DNA from: Laburnicola sp. R22_1
Taxonomy: Eukaryota > Ascomycota > Dothideomycetes > Pleosporales > Didymosphaeriaceae
Direction: 5' to 3'
Length of the DNA stretch: 64,000 nt
Assembly (NCBI GenBank): GCA_014281115.1
Contig: JACONQ010000016.1
Span: forward strand, 620,001-684,000
The position numbers and the translations under genes were made by a program. The notes below the pieces were generated by a model. The model searched no databases, was not told where the DNA came from, and was given only the letters and a program-made list of their open reading frames with translations. This document shows positions 22,743 through 34,078 of this stretch, in pieces; within the stretch, counting starts at the first letter, position 1, and every line of letters begins with the position of its first letter.

Positions 22743-23701
22743 TGTTAAAACTGTATTAGTAAGCAAAATAAATAATAAAATAACATGATAGAATTTCGCT
22801 ATTATAATAAAAGATAAATAGATAAATAACTATAAGCTACCTAAAAATAAACTAAAATAGTCGTTCCGACAATAAGTTGCAATTAAAGCCAAAGTTAACT
22901 TTAAGTAACGTACAAAAACTTTACTAAAAGATAATTGTAAGAAATCCAATATTATATGTATTAAATTACTTAAAACGAAAACTAAAATATAATATAAAAC
23001 TAACCTAATAAATATTATAAAATACGCTATCGTAATATAAATAAGCTCGTAATTAATTTTTCTAAATTAATAACTTTAACCAAACTTGTCGCAATTAAGC
23101 GCTTTAACAATTTTGAGCAATTGCTAAAAAGAATATACGAAACAAGGCAATATTATATATATTAAATTACTTATTACTAAAAAATAATATAATATATAAC
23201 AGACTTGTTTTATAATATAAAATACATTAGCGTACAATAAACTAAGGAGTAATAAATTATTCTAAAATAAGGCGTTTATTATTAACGTCACAACTAAGCA
23301 ATAGTAAAATAAAGTTTATAATAGCTCGTATATAAAACACTAGTTTGTATATAAAACACTAGTTTGTATATAAAACACTAGTTTATATATAAAACACTAG
23401 TTTGTATATAAAACACTAGTTTGCATATAAAACACTAGTTTGTATATAAAATACTAGTCTGTATATAAAATAATAGCTCGTATATAAAACACTATTACAT
23501 ATAAAACACTAGTTTAAGTATTAGTTTAAAACAATAGCACGCATAAAAGTTAAAGGCATAATTAAACTATATAAAACTAAGTGTTCGTTAGTCTAAATTA
23601 TTTTGTGTATAGATTGCTAGGTAGCCAGTTTATTAAAATTAATTAACTAGTTTAACAATACCAACTCGATTACCTTCTTATCTATTTATCCACTTTTCAT
23701 A
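22743..23701 (+). repeat. LTR of the Copia family (right arm, inner)
   Basis: This is an uninterrupted 959-bp LTR, starting TGTTAAAACTGTATTAG and ending CTTTTCATA. The 19-bp array is at 23320-23510 with about eight units. It is the partner of 15159-17233 and shows the empty site of the 1100-bp insert. Confidence 0.8.
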
Positions 23702-24693
23702 ATAACTTTGTGTTAATTCTGGAATTTAGTGTATAAAACCTTAGTTTTATCACTATCTAAGTGCATCTAACAATAACTTTTATTAATTAAATCAGAGAAT
23801 AAATTCTCTACATTAATCTTTAAAGAATTATCCTAAAATAATTAAGTTACTAAAGTAACAAACCCCTCATAATTAGGAGTTAAATTGTTTGACACCTAGG
23901 CTACAATAACCTATTTATGTATTTTAATTAACTTATAGTTAAGATTTGTTGTTAAATATTTAATTTTATTAAGGTACTCCTCTATTAAATTAAAATCTAA
24001 TAAGGTACTATTAAATAACTCCTTTAAAAGAAGAAATTTAGAATAGTAACCTTTAGGAGAATAAAGATTTCCTAAATAAATCCACATCTTATTAGCTATA
24101 GATAAATCCTTAATATGCTATAAAGAACCATCTTTAACTAATAAAGTAATAATTAATTGCACTTTTAAATTAATATCTTTTAACACTAAATTAATTGCAA
24201 TATTATTACTACTCTAAACTATAGCTATATAATTTTCTATTATAAGAATAAAAATAGCCCTAGGCTTTCACATCTTATGGTTGGAAATACCCTTTAGCAT
24301 CTCCTACTTAGAAATAGAAGAAATCTTAGAACTTATTATAAATAAGATTAATAGGCCAAAAAGAGCTTAGAAATCTAAGAAAAAAATAAGGTATTTCTTA
24401 AAAATCAATAAGGCTTGGCGGAATTGCCTAAAAGGTAATGAACTAGTCCAGCTAGTAAAAGAGCTTAGAAAATTCTAAGAAAAATAAAGTATTAGTCAAA
24501 ATATCGATTTTGCCAAGATAGCTTAGAAAGCTAAAAGGACTAGACTAGCTAGTATAATAAAAGAATCAGAATCTTAAGGAAATTCTAAGAAAAATAAGGT
24601 ATATATTAAAAAAATTAATAGAGGAATAGCTTAGTAAGCTAAAAGGTAGATAATAATAAATAATAAAATTATTAGAGCGCTAGACTTATAATC
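23702..24693 (-). pseudogene. Gag fragment and mutated primer site of second Copia copy (right arm)
   Basis: This is the reverse complement of 14165-15158, with the same stops and the same AT-converted primer site (about 24673-24693). No open frame of useful length remains. Confidence 0.8.
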
Positions 24694-25420
24694 TATAAAA
24701 AGTGGATAAATAGATAAGAAAGTAATTAAGTTAGTATTATTAAACTAGTTAATTAATTTTAATAAACTAAGTACCTAGCAATCTATATATAAAATAATTT
24801 AGACTAATAAACACTTAGCTTTGTATAGTTTAATCATGCCTTTAACTTTTATACGTGCTAGTGTTTTAAGCTAATATTTAAACTATTATTTTATACTAGT
24901 ATTTTATATGCAATAGTGTTTTATATACAAGCTATTATTTTATATACAAACTAGTGTTTTATATACAAACTAGTGTTTTATATACAAACTAGTGTTTTAT
25001 ATACAAACTAGTGTTTTATATACAAACTAGTGTTTTATATACAAACTAGTATTTTATATACAAACTTTGTTTTACTATTACTTAGTTATAACGTTAATAA
25101 TAAACGTCTTATTTTAGAATAATTTATTACTCCTTAGTTTATTATACGCTAATATATTTTATATTATATAATAAGTCTTTTATATATTGTATATTGTTTT
25201 TAGTAATAAGTAATTTAATATATATAATATTGCCTTGTTTAGTATATTCTTTTTAGCAATTGCTTAAAATTGTTAAAGCACTTAATTGCGACAAGTTATC
25301 AAAAGTTATTAATTTAGAAAAATTAATTACGGGCTTATTTATATTATGATAGCGTATTTTATAATATTTATTAGGTTAGTTTTATATTATATTTTGTTTT
25401 TAGTTTTAAGTAATTTAATA
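24694..25420 (-). repeat. Partial LTR of second Copia copy (right arm)
   Basis: This is the partner of 13438-14164. It carries the 19-bp array at 24900-25060. It is cut by the Fot1-like element C at 25421-25423 (TA). Confidence 0.8.
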
Positions 25421-25422
25421 TA

Positions 25423-26907
25423 ATATATTCTATTAGTGAGCCAGCCATATTAGTAAGCCGGCCACTTTTCCTTAGCACGACTAACACTTTAGTAACTCTA
25501 ATATATCTTTATAACACAATGCGATATTAGTTACCTAAGAAGGCAGATTTAACCTTGCTCTTAAGGCCTATACTTCTAGCTAAATTTAAAGCCTATAACG
25601 CGCAGCTGCTGTCTTTAATATTAAACACTAGCGCCTCTCTAATTAGCTTTATAGAATTACTCCACGCGCCTAAACTTAACTAGGGATTTAGAAACTTACT
25701 ACAACTAAAGAGCAGATAATTATCTAATATATCCTTAACCTTAATTTGCGAGAATTCGCGCCCCAGCTGTGTGAGGTAGAAGATATGGCTAACAAACTAC
25801 TAGGTATACGCGGTGGCTAGCCTATTAGTAAGCGCTAGGCTAAGCGCTTTGTAACACGCTTAGCCAAGCTTAAAATGGCCTTTAATTAAGCTAAAGACTA
25901 CTAGAGAATACTCTAGAAGGATCTAGAGGTAATTAGCGCGTAGTTTAAGCTGGTAGAGGACACCAAAGCCAAGTATAGCGTCCATAACAACAATGTGCAC
26001 AACTTTAACAAGACTAGCTTCTAGATAGGCGTTATTAGCTTAATGAAAGTTGTTATAGGCGCAGAGAGACATGCTTAACCTAAGCTTATTTAGCTAGGTA
26101 ATTGCAAGTAGGTTACTATTATCTAGAGCATCTACGCTGCTAGGTATATAACTCTACCTTTTATTATTTATAAAGGACGCGTCCACATCTCTACGTAGTA
26201 TAAGAAGGCAGATATACTACATAATTAGAAGCTCTTAGTCTCTAAGAACAGCTAGACTAACAACGTACTTAGTCTAGAGTAGTTAAAGCATTTTAACGCG
26301 TATACAAAGGCGCGCTAGGTAGGGGGTATAGACTGCTTATTTTAAACAGCCATAAGAGCTACCTTAACTAGGATTTTAAGGACTACTACCTTAAAAACAA
26401 GATCCTCACCCTCTGCATACTACCTTACTTATTGCACATCCTCTAGCCACTTAATATAATCTGCTTCTCGCTATTAAAGCGCAAGTACTCTCAGCGTATT
26501 AAAGACTTAGCACGTAGGCGCGTCTTCTACATTAATAAAAAAGGCTTCCTTCTAGCCTTTAAAGACGCGTTTTTTAACGTGTTTATAGAGAAAAACTATT
26601 ATAAGGCCTTTAAGGCATTAGGCCTTATCCCTATTAACACGTAGGTAGTGTTAAATTACCTTAAAGTATAGCTGCGTACCCCACTAGCACTCCTACCACA
26701 GAAGACGCCATGGCAATTAAAAACACTAAGCAATACGCATAAGTTTAGATCCTAGCTAAAGCTAGTAAGCAACTCCTTCACTTAATCGCCTATTATAGCT
26801 TAGGCTAGCTTCTCTTAGCTTATAAAAGGTAGTAAACTTATGCTATATTAAAACGCTCTTTTAACCGCCCGCGTATATAAGCTTAAGGAGCAATTAGTAG
26901 TAATAAC
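25423..26907 (+). mobile_element. pogo/Fot1-like element C, truncated (right arm)
   Basis: This is the partner of 11951-13435. The intact inverted end is at 25423. A transposase relic reads on the plus strand from about 25518, full of stops, and breaks off at 26907, where the LTR starts. The knuckle-coding end and the second terminal repeat are missing. Confidence 0.75.
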
Positions 26908-27828
26908 TGTTAAAACTATATTAGTAAGCAAAATAAATAATAAAATAACATGTTAGAATTTCGCTATTATAATAAAAGATAAATAGATAAATAACTATAA
27001 GCTACCTAAAAATAAACTAAAATAGTCGTTTCGATAATAAGTTGTAATTAAAGCCAAAGTTAACTTTAAGTAACGCATAAAAAGTTTACTAAAAGATAAT
27101 TGTAAGAAATCTAATATTATATGTATTAAATTACTTAAAACTAAAACCAAAATATAATAGAAAACTAACCTAATAAATATTATAAAATACGCTATCGTAA
27201 TATAAATAAGCTCGTAATTAATTTTTCTAAATTAATAACTTTTGATAAACTTGTTGCAATTAAGCGCTTTAACAATTTTGAGCAATTGCTAAAAAGAATA
27301 TACTAAACAAGGCAATATTATATATATTAAGTTACTTATTACTAAAAACAAAATATAATATATAAAAACTTATTTTATAATATAAAATACATTAGCGTAT
27401 AATAAACTAAGGAGTAATAAATTATTCTAAAATAAGGCGTTTATTATTAACATTACAACTAAGCAATAGTAAAATAAAGTTTGTAATAGCTCGTATATAA
27501 AACACTAGTTTGTATATAAAACACTAGTTTGTATATAAAACACTAGTTTGCATATAAAACACTAGCTTATATATAAAACACTAGTCTATATATAAAATAA
27601 TAGCTCGTATATAAAACACTATTGCATATAAAACACTAGTTTAAATATTAGTTTAAAACACTAGCACGTATAAAAGTTAAAGGCATAATTAAACTATATA
27701 AAACTAAGTATTTATTAGTCTAAATTATTTTGTATATAGATTGCTAGATAGTCAGTTTATTAAAATTAATTAACTAGTTTAACAATACTAACTCGATTAC
27801 CTTCTTATCTATTTATCTACTTTTTACA
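26908..27828 (+). repeat. 5' LTR of right Copia copy
   Basis: The LTR is 921 bp, starts TGTTAAAACTATATTAG and ends TTTTTACA. The array of 19-bp units is at 27490-27610. Confidence 0.87.
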
Positions 27829-27848
27829 GGTTATGAGCCCGGCGCTCT
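27829..27848 (+). promoter_or_regulatory. Primer-binding site for half initiator tRNA-Met (right copy)
   Basis: GGTTATGAGCCCGGCGCTCT starts at the base after the LTR. It is complementary to the anticodon stem-loop of fungal initiator tRNA-Met (GGGCTCATAACC), the copia-like half-tRNA priming mode. Confidence 0.8.
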
Positions 27849-28181
27849 AACAATTTTATTATTTATTATTATCTACCTTTTAGCTTACTAAGCTATTCTT
27901 CTATTAATTTTTTCGATATATACCTCATTTTTCTCAGAATTCCTTTGAGATTCTGATTCTTTTACACTAGCTGGTCTAGTCCTTTTAGCTTACTAAGCTA
28001 TCTTGGCAAAATCGATATTTTAACCAATACCTTATTTTTCTTAGAATTTTCTGAGCTCTTTTACTAGCTGGACTAGTTTATTACCTTTTAGGCAATTTCG
28101 ACAAGCCTTATTAATTTTTCAAGAAATATCTTATTTTTCTCAGATTTCTAAGCTCTTTTTGGCCTATCAATCTCATTCACA

Positions 28182-28690
28182 ATGAGTTCTAAGATTTCTT
28201 CTATCTCTAAGCAGAAGATGCTTAAGGGTATTTCCAACTATGAGATGTAGAAGTCTGGGGCTATTTCTATTCTTATAATAGAAAATTATATGGCTGCAAT
28301 TTAGAGTGGTGATAATATTGCAATTAATTTAGTGTCGAAAGATATTAATTTAAAAGCACAATTAATTATTACTTTCTTAGTCAAAGATGGTCCTTTACAG
28401 CATATTAAGGATTTATCTACAGCTAATAAGATGTGGATTTGTTTAGGGAATCTTTATTCTCCTAAAGGTTACTATTCTGAATTTCTTCTTTTAAAGGAGT
28501 TATTTAATAGTACCTTGTTAGATTTTAATTTAATAGAGGAGTACCTTAATAAAATCAAATATTTAACAACAAATCTTGACTATAAGTCAATTAAAATACC
28601 CAAACAGGTTATTGTGGCCTGGGTGTTAAACAATTTAACTCCTAATTATGAGGGGTTTGTTACTTTAGTAACTTAATTATTTCGGGATGA
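28182..28690 (+). pseudogene. Copia gag relic, right copy
   Basis: ATG 28182 starts the frame. TAG/TAA stops occur early (after NYEM and before SGDN) and at 28674, in positions where Trp or Gln is likely. The open middle (28332-28676) shows the UBN2-type gag pattern. A degraded knuckle CNKCK...NKC lies near 28820-28870 in the following sequence. Confidence 0.75.
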
Positions 28691-29210
28691 TTCTTTAAAT
28701 ATTAATCTAGAGAATTTATTCTCTAATTTAATTAATGAAAGTCGTCGTCAGACGCACTTGGATAGTGATAAAACTAAGGTTTTATACACTAAATTTCAGA
28801 ATTAACACAAAGTTATAAAGTCTAAACGATTTTGTAATAAGTGTAAAATAAATACCTACTTTACTAATAAGTGTTGGTATTTACATTCTAAAAATAAACC
28901 TAAATGGTTTAAAACAAATTACGATTTTAAATCTAAAAAGATGAAAAAATAGATAAAAATCTATTAAATCGTGAATCCGAATGTCCATTAGATCGACTAG
29001 ATCGAAAGCTGTTAGATAAAATGGCTGAGTCATCTGAACTAATGGAAATTAAAAAGGTATTATTAACTACCCTAAATAAAAAACAAACTAATTCGAAAAA
29101 GGACATTGAAATCCTCGAAATCTAGAATTTAATTCTAGAAATCCTAAACAAGGATTAAAAACTACTAAGGTATTTATAACTACCAAGTCAAAAGCCCTAA
29201 TCTAATACTA

Positions 29211-31446
29211 GATTCAGGTAGTTTATCTCATATTATCTCTAACGAAAACCTATTTATAGAAAATTTGTTAGTTAGAAAAACTACAAAAATACAATGGGGA
29301 AATAACAATATTTTAACTTCGCAATTTATTGGCAACGTAAGCTTTATATATAATAATACTAAGATAGTTTTAAATAACTGTCTTTATTTGCCTGAATTTA
29401 ATGTAAATATTATTTTAGTAAAGAAATTAGTCGAAAAAGACTTTGTAGTAAACTTTATAAAAGACAAAGCTATAATTAAAAAGAACACTAAAATAATATT
29501 AGAAGCAACTCTAATTGACAATCTTTATATAATAAATATAGACAATATAGTAATAGATAACATTCTATTTACTAAAAAGGTTATTAATAAAAATAAAACT
29601 ATTAGTAACTATAAAGAGAACTTAATATATCTCTATTATAATCGTTTTGGACATAAAAATCTAGACGTTATATATAAAATACTAGGTATAACTAAACCTA
29701 CTAACTATAAAATTAATTGCTCTAGCTGTATAAAAGCTAAGCTAACAAATAATAACAGTAGAGAAATTACTACTAAAGTAGATAATTACTTAGATAAAAT
29801 AGTATTTGATTTATGTGGGCCTATTACCCTCTCTAAAAATAATTATAAATATATTATATTCTTTCTAGACTCTGCTACTAGAAAATTAGAATTTAAACTA
29901 TTAAGACATAAATCAGAATCGTTTGAAGCCTTTAAAGACTTTAAAACAAAAGTTAAAAACTAAAGCAATCGAAAAATTAAAATTATTAAAACCGACAATG
30001 GCACGGAAATTGCTAATAGTAATTTTACGCTATTTAATAAACAAAATGGTATTATTTACTAATTTAATCCGCCATATACACCAGAACAAAATGGTTTAAT
30101 TGAAAGAATAAATAGAACTATAATAGAAACAGCTAAAAGCTTATTGTTCTATAGTAATTTGCCAACTAGTTACTAACAATACGCTGTTGAAAACGCAGTG
30201 TATATATATAATATTACACCACATAGTAATTTAAATTTTATAAGCCCAAATGAAAAACTTTATAAAAAGAAACCTAACTATAATAATATTAAAATCTGGG
30301 GCTCACTAAGTTACTACTTAGTTAAATAACAATTAACTAAACTAGAACCTAAAGCCAAAATAGGTATACTAGTAGGTTATAATAACTATAATTATAAAAT
30401 ATTAGATCTAAAAGATAATAAACTAGTGTATACTAGAGATGCTAAAATTCTTAAAAATTACTTTTATAACTTTAATAACGACTCTAATAAAGAAGTTGAT
30501 ATACTATTTAATAGTAATAATAATATATATCTAGGTAATAACCTAAATAATAATAACAATAATAATAATATAGAACAAACTATAGACTCTAAAAATCTAG
30601 ATTTAAATAATAACGAGAATAATAACGAGAATAATATAAGCTCTCATGAATCAAGTCTAGATATATTACTTGATAATACTACTATTAATAATAATAATAA
30701 AAGAATCATTTCTAATACCTATAATACAAGGCAAAACTTTAAAAGAATAACTTTAGAAAACTCAGATAAGTTAATAGATGAACTAGCCTTATTAATAACT
30801 GAAAATAATGAACCAACTAGCTACAAAGAAGCTATAAATAGTAAAGATAAAGATAATTGGCTAAAAGCTATGGAACTAGAAATTAGTCAACTAAATAATC
30901 AAAATACTTGGGAAATAGTAGATTTATCTAACAATAGAAAACCTTTAAAAGGTTGTTGGGTTTTTAAAATTAAAACAGATAAAAATAATAATCTATTAAA
31001 ATATAAAGCCCGATGGGTAGTAAAAGATTATAGTCAAATTTATGGCTTAGATTATCTAGAAACCTTTGCTAATACAACAAGAATTGAAATTATAAGGCTA
31101 TTACTATTTTTTGCCTATTTTTTAGATCTTGAAATACATTAATTAGATATTAAAAACGCCTTTTACATGCCCCTATAGATTCTAAAATCTATATAGAACA
31201 ACCTATTGGTTTTAATAAATTTAGACATAAAGTCTGTAAATTAAATAAATCTTTATATGGCCTAAAACAAGCTCCTAGAGCTTGGTATCTATACCTAAAA
31301 GATAAATTACAACAACTAGGTTTTTATCCTATCTTTGCTGAACAAGGAATCTTTACTAATAAAATAACTAATTTAAAAGAAAAAATATTCCTAATTGTCT
31401 ATGTAGACGATATACTAGTAATTAGTAAAAGTCTAGAAACTATTAC
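29211..31446 (+). pseudogene. Copia pol relic, right copy, ending inside reverse transcriptase
   Basis: One frame runs from the protease motif ILDSGS (29211) through the integrase ([24 protein letters not shown]) and an Asn-rich linker to the RT N-terminal half (stop at 31142). It is broken only by nonsense codons. A single-base deletion near 31165 (LDIKNAF motif) shifts the frame. The next frame reads IYIEQPIGFNKF, YGLKQAPRAW and YVDDILVIS and enters the 3' LTR directly. The catalytic YVDD is intact, but thumb/connection and RNase H are gone. Confidence 0.87.
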
Positions 31447-32382
31447 TATTAAAACTATATTAGTAAGCAAAATAAATAATAAAATAACATGTTAGAATTT
31501 CGCTGTTATAATAAAAGATAAATAGATAAATAACTATAAGCTACCTAAAAATAAACTAAAATAGTCGTTCCGACAATAAGTTGCAATTAAAGCCAAAGTC
31601 AACTTTAAGTAACGCACAAAAAGTTTACTAAAAGATAATTGTAAGAAATCCAATATTTTATGTATTAATTTACTTAAAACTAAAACTAAAATATAATATA
31701 AAACTAACCTAATAAATATTATAAAATACGCTATCGTAATATAAATAAGCTCGTAATTAATTTTTCTAAATCAATAACTTTTGACAAACTTGTCGCAATC
31801 AAGCGCTTTAACAATTTTGAGCAATTGCTAAAAAGAATATACTAAACAAGGCAATATTATATGTATTAAATTACTTATTACTAAAAACAAAATATAACAT
31901 ATAAAAGACTTGTTTTATAATATAAAATACATTAGCGTATAATAAACTAAGGAGTAATAAATTATGCTAAAATAAGGCGTTTATTGTTAACGTCACAACT
32001 AAGCAATAGTAAAACAAAGTTTGCAATAGCTCGCATATAAAACACTAGTTTGCATATAAAACACTAGTTTGTATATAAAACACTAGTTTGCATATAAAAC
32101 ACTAGTCTGCATATAATAGCTTGTATATAAAACACTAGTCTGTATATAAAACAATAGCTCGCATATAAAACACTATTGCATATAAAACACTAGTTCAAAC
32201 ATTAGTTTAAAACACTAGCACGCATAAAAGTTAAAGGCATAATTAAACTATACAAAACTAAGTGTTCGTTAGTCTAAATTATTTTGTATATAGATTGCTA
32301 GGTAGCCAGTTTATTAAAATAAATCAACCAGTTTAACAATACCAACTCGATCACCTTCTTATCTATTTATCCACTTTTCACA
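31447..32382 (+). repeat. 3' LTR of right Copia copy
   Basis: The LTR is 936 bp and ends CCACTTTTCACA. The array is at 32030-32200. It is less AT-converted than its left-arm partner, for example GGTGATCGAG against GGTGATCAAG in plus sense of the left arm. It holds the empty TA (31928-31929) of Fot1-like copy A. Confidence 0.87.
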
Positions 32383-33490
32383 ACTATAGAATACTAAAGT
32401 ACTAGGTAGTGTAGGAAGGGTATAACTCTAACTTAACCTACTACGCTACTAATAACTTTATTAACTCTTCTTTACTAATTAAAGCTTATTATTAAGAGTA
32501 CCTTAAGTAAGCTAGTCTACTAAAATAGTTGCCTATTTAGCTAGACGCTGCCCTTTAAGATACCTTTCTAAAGCCTATTCTTAAAGATAATATGCCTATA
32601 AAAATATAAGTAAAGTGTCATATTAGGTGTGCTTAGCTAGGTGTATATTACTTTTTAACACTTATACGCCCTTAGGCTTATGTATATAACTAGATACCTA
32701 TTACTTTTTAGTACCTTTACCTCCTAATAGCCCCTCTACTCTTAGACGTCCTTACTATTACTAGCAGCCCCTATAGCTTTAGGAGCTGCCCTACCCTAAT
32801 TAAAAACTATATCGTTAGGTTAATATGTTTTTTAAAACGCTCTTTTATAGTACTAAGAAACCTTATATAATATAATTACGCTAGCGCGTAATAAACTAAC
32901 TAGAAAAATTTTAGCTAACTATATTTTTATATAGTATTAGAGCTAAGGATACGCTCTATTAGTAAAATGCTAAACACTAAAATATAGTTTCTAATCTAGT
33001 ACTAATTTACTCCTAACTACTTTCTTTAATATCTCTACTAAATAGCACCTAAACTAAAAACTAAGGCTACTGCTAGAACTGTAGAGGCCTATTGCCCCTA
33101 TTCTAGCCCTCTTTAGCCCTAAAATAGTGCTAGTTATATTAAAAATCCGCTAAAGCATCCTATTTTTATATACTTTCCTTTTTATTTTTAGGCCTTAAAA
33201 GGGGGGTTATATAATAGTTTATGCCTGCCTCCCTACTAGTTATTTACTATTATCTTTTTTTATACCTTAATAGCGCCTTTTACCTTATAAAAGGAGCCTT
33301 TATTAGTTAGTATTAGCGCGTAGTTAGTGTAGGCCTGTGCCCTATGCCACCTACTATATAAGTAAGGGCCCCCTAGATTCTTTCCTTATCCCCTATCTTA
33401 GTATAGTCTTAATTTAGTTATCTCTTTTAACTCTACTAGCTATTCCTAAGAGGTTTGTCCTATAAGACTGTGTACCGCCCTTATATTAAC
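32383..33490 (+). mobile_element. Element Y, second copy (right-hand part)
   Basis: From about 32690 it matches 21830-22530. From 33230 to 33490 it matches the inverted left end of the spacer copy. Its terminal GGGCGGTACA-type sequence is at 33470-33482 (inverted). The uninterrupted TA at 33463-33464 is the empty site for copy B. The first 300 bp (32383-32690) are AT-rich and unassigned. Confidence 0.55.
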
Positions 33491-34076
33491 TAATAAAAGT
33501 GTAAAAAGTAAAGATAATATAAAAGTAGGTAAAAACTAAAATAACTACGCTAAGTCTTACTTAATAGTACTTTTAGCTTCTAAATTAGTTAAATGTCTTA
33601 AAGCACCTTAATAGTATAATAGCGCCTAATAAAATAATAACTATAAGAATCTAATATATCTATACAACACTTTTCTCCCCTAGTAACTTATTAACAAATT
33701 TCTTTTTCTTTTTTTCCTTAATTCTACTCTCTATTACCGCCTTTCTAACTAGTAGTAATATAAAGAACTATAGTAGGAACTCTATGCATCTATTATTACT
33801 ACTCTTATAGTTACTAATTTACTACTAGCCTAACTAGTACACTAGGACTACCTTATATAGGGTAAGGTACACCTACTTTCTATTAATAATTTTATAGATA
33901 GAGTAATACTCTAGTGTAGACCTAGTAATAGTAGCAAGTAGATAGATCTTTAGAGCATACTTTTAGGCAGCCTTATTAGCAGTATTAGTATTAAAGCTTA
34001 GAAAGATAGTAGGAAATAGAGCAATAGTAATAGTAGTAAAAGTCTTAAGGTTAACTTTAATATAAAGATAGAGTAT
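33491..34076. repeat. Family X fragment, left of the mariner insertion
   Basis: It matches 36890-37340 (ACTCTATGC, CCTAACTAGTACACTAGGAC and GGTACACCT regions), and similar copies occur at 39690-40300 and 54310-54800. It continues beyond the mariner element at 35404. Confidence 0.65.
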
Positions 34077-34078
34077 TA

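Larger units (their letters stand above)
22743..32382 (-). repeat. Right arm of the giant inverted duplication
   Basis: This is the reverse-complement partner of 4259-17233, about 9640 bp. The order, read outward from the spacer, is: LTR (22743-23701), Copia gag fragment (23702-24693), partial LTR (24694-25420), truncated Fot1-like element (25423-26907), LTR (26908-27828), Copia internal region (27829-31446) and LTR (31447-32382). It lacks the two insertions of the left arm. At 31928-31929 it carries the undivided TA at which copy A sits in the left arm. It is therefore the better template for reading the ancestral arm. Confidence 0.9.
26908..32382 (+). mobile_element. Copia-type LTR retrotransposon, right copy, decayed
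   Basis: This is the uninterrupted version of the element: 5' LTR 26908-27828, primer site 27829-27848, gag 28182-28690, pol about 29211-31446 and 3' LTR 31447-32382. The gag-protease-integrase-RT order marks it as Copia. The flanks (ATAAC and ACTAT) do not match, so there is no simple target duplication. A polypurine tract is absent before the 3' LTR, and RNase H is missing. The element is therefore a deletion derivative that has also been inactivated by point mutation. Confidence 0.87.
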
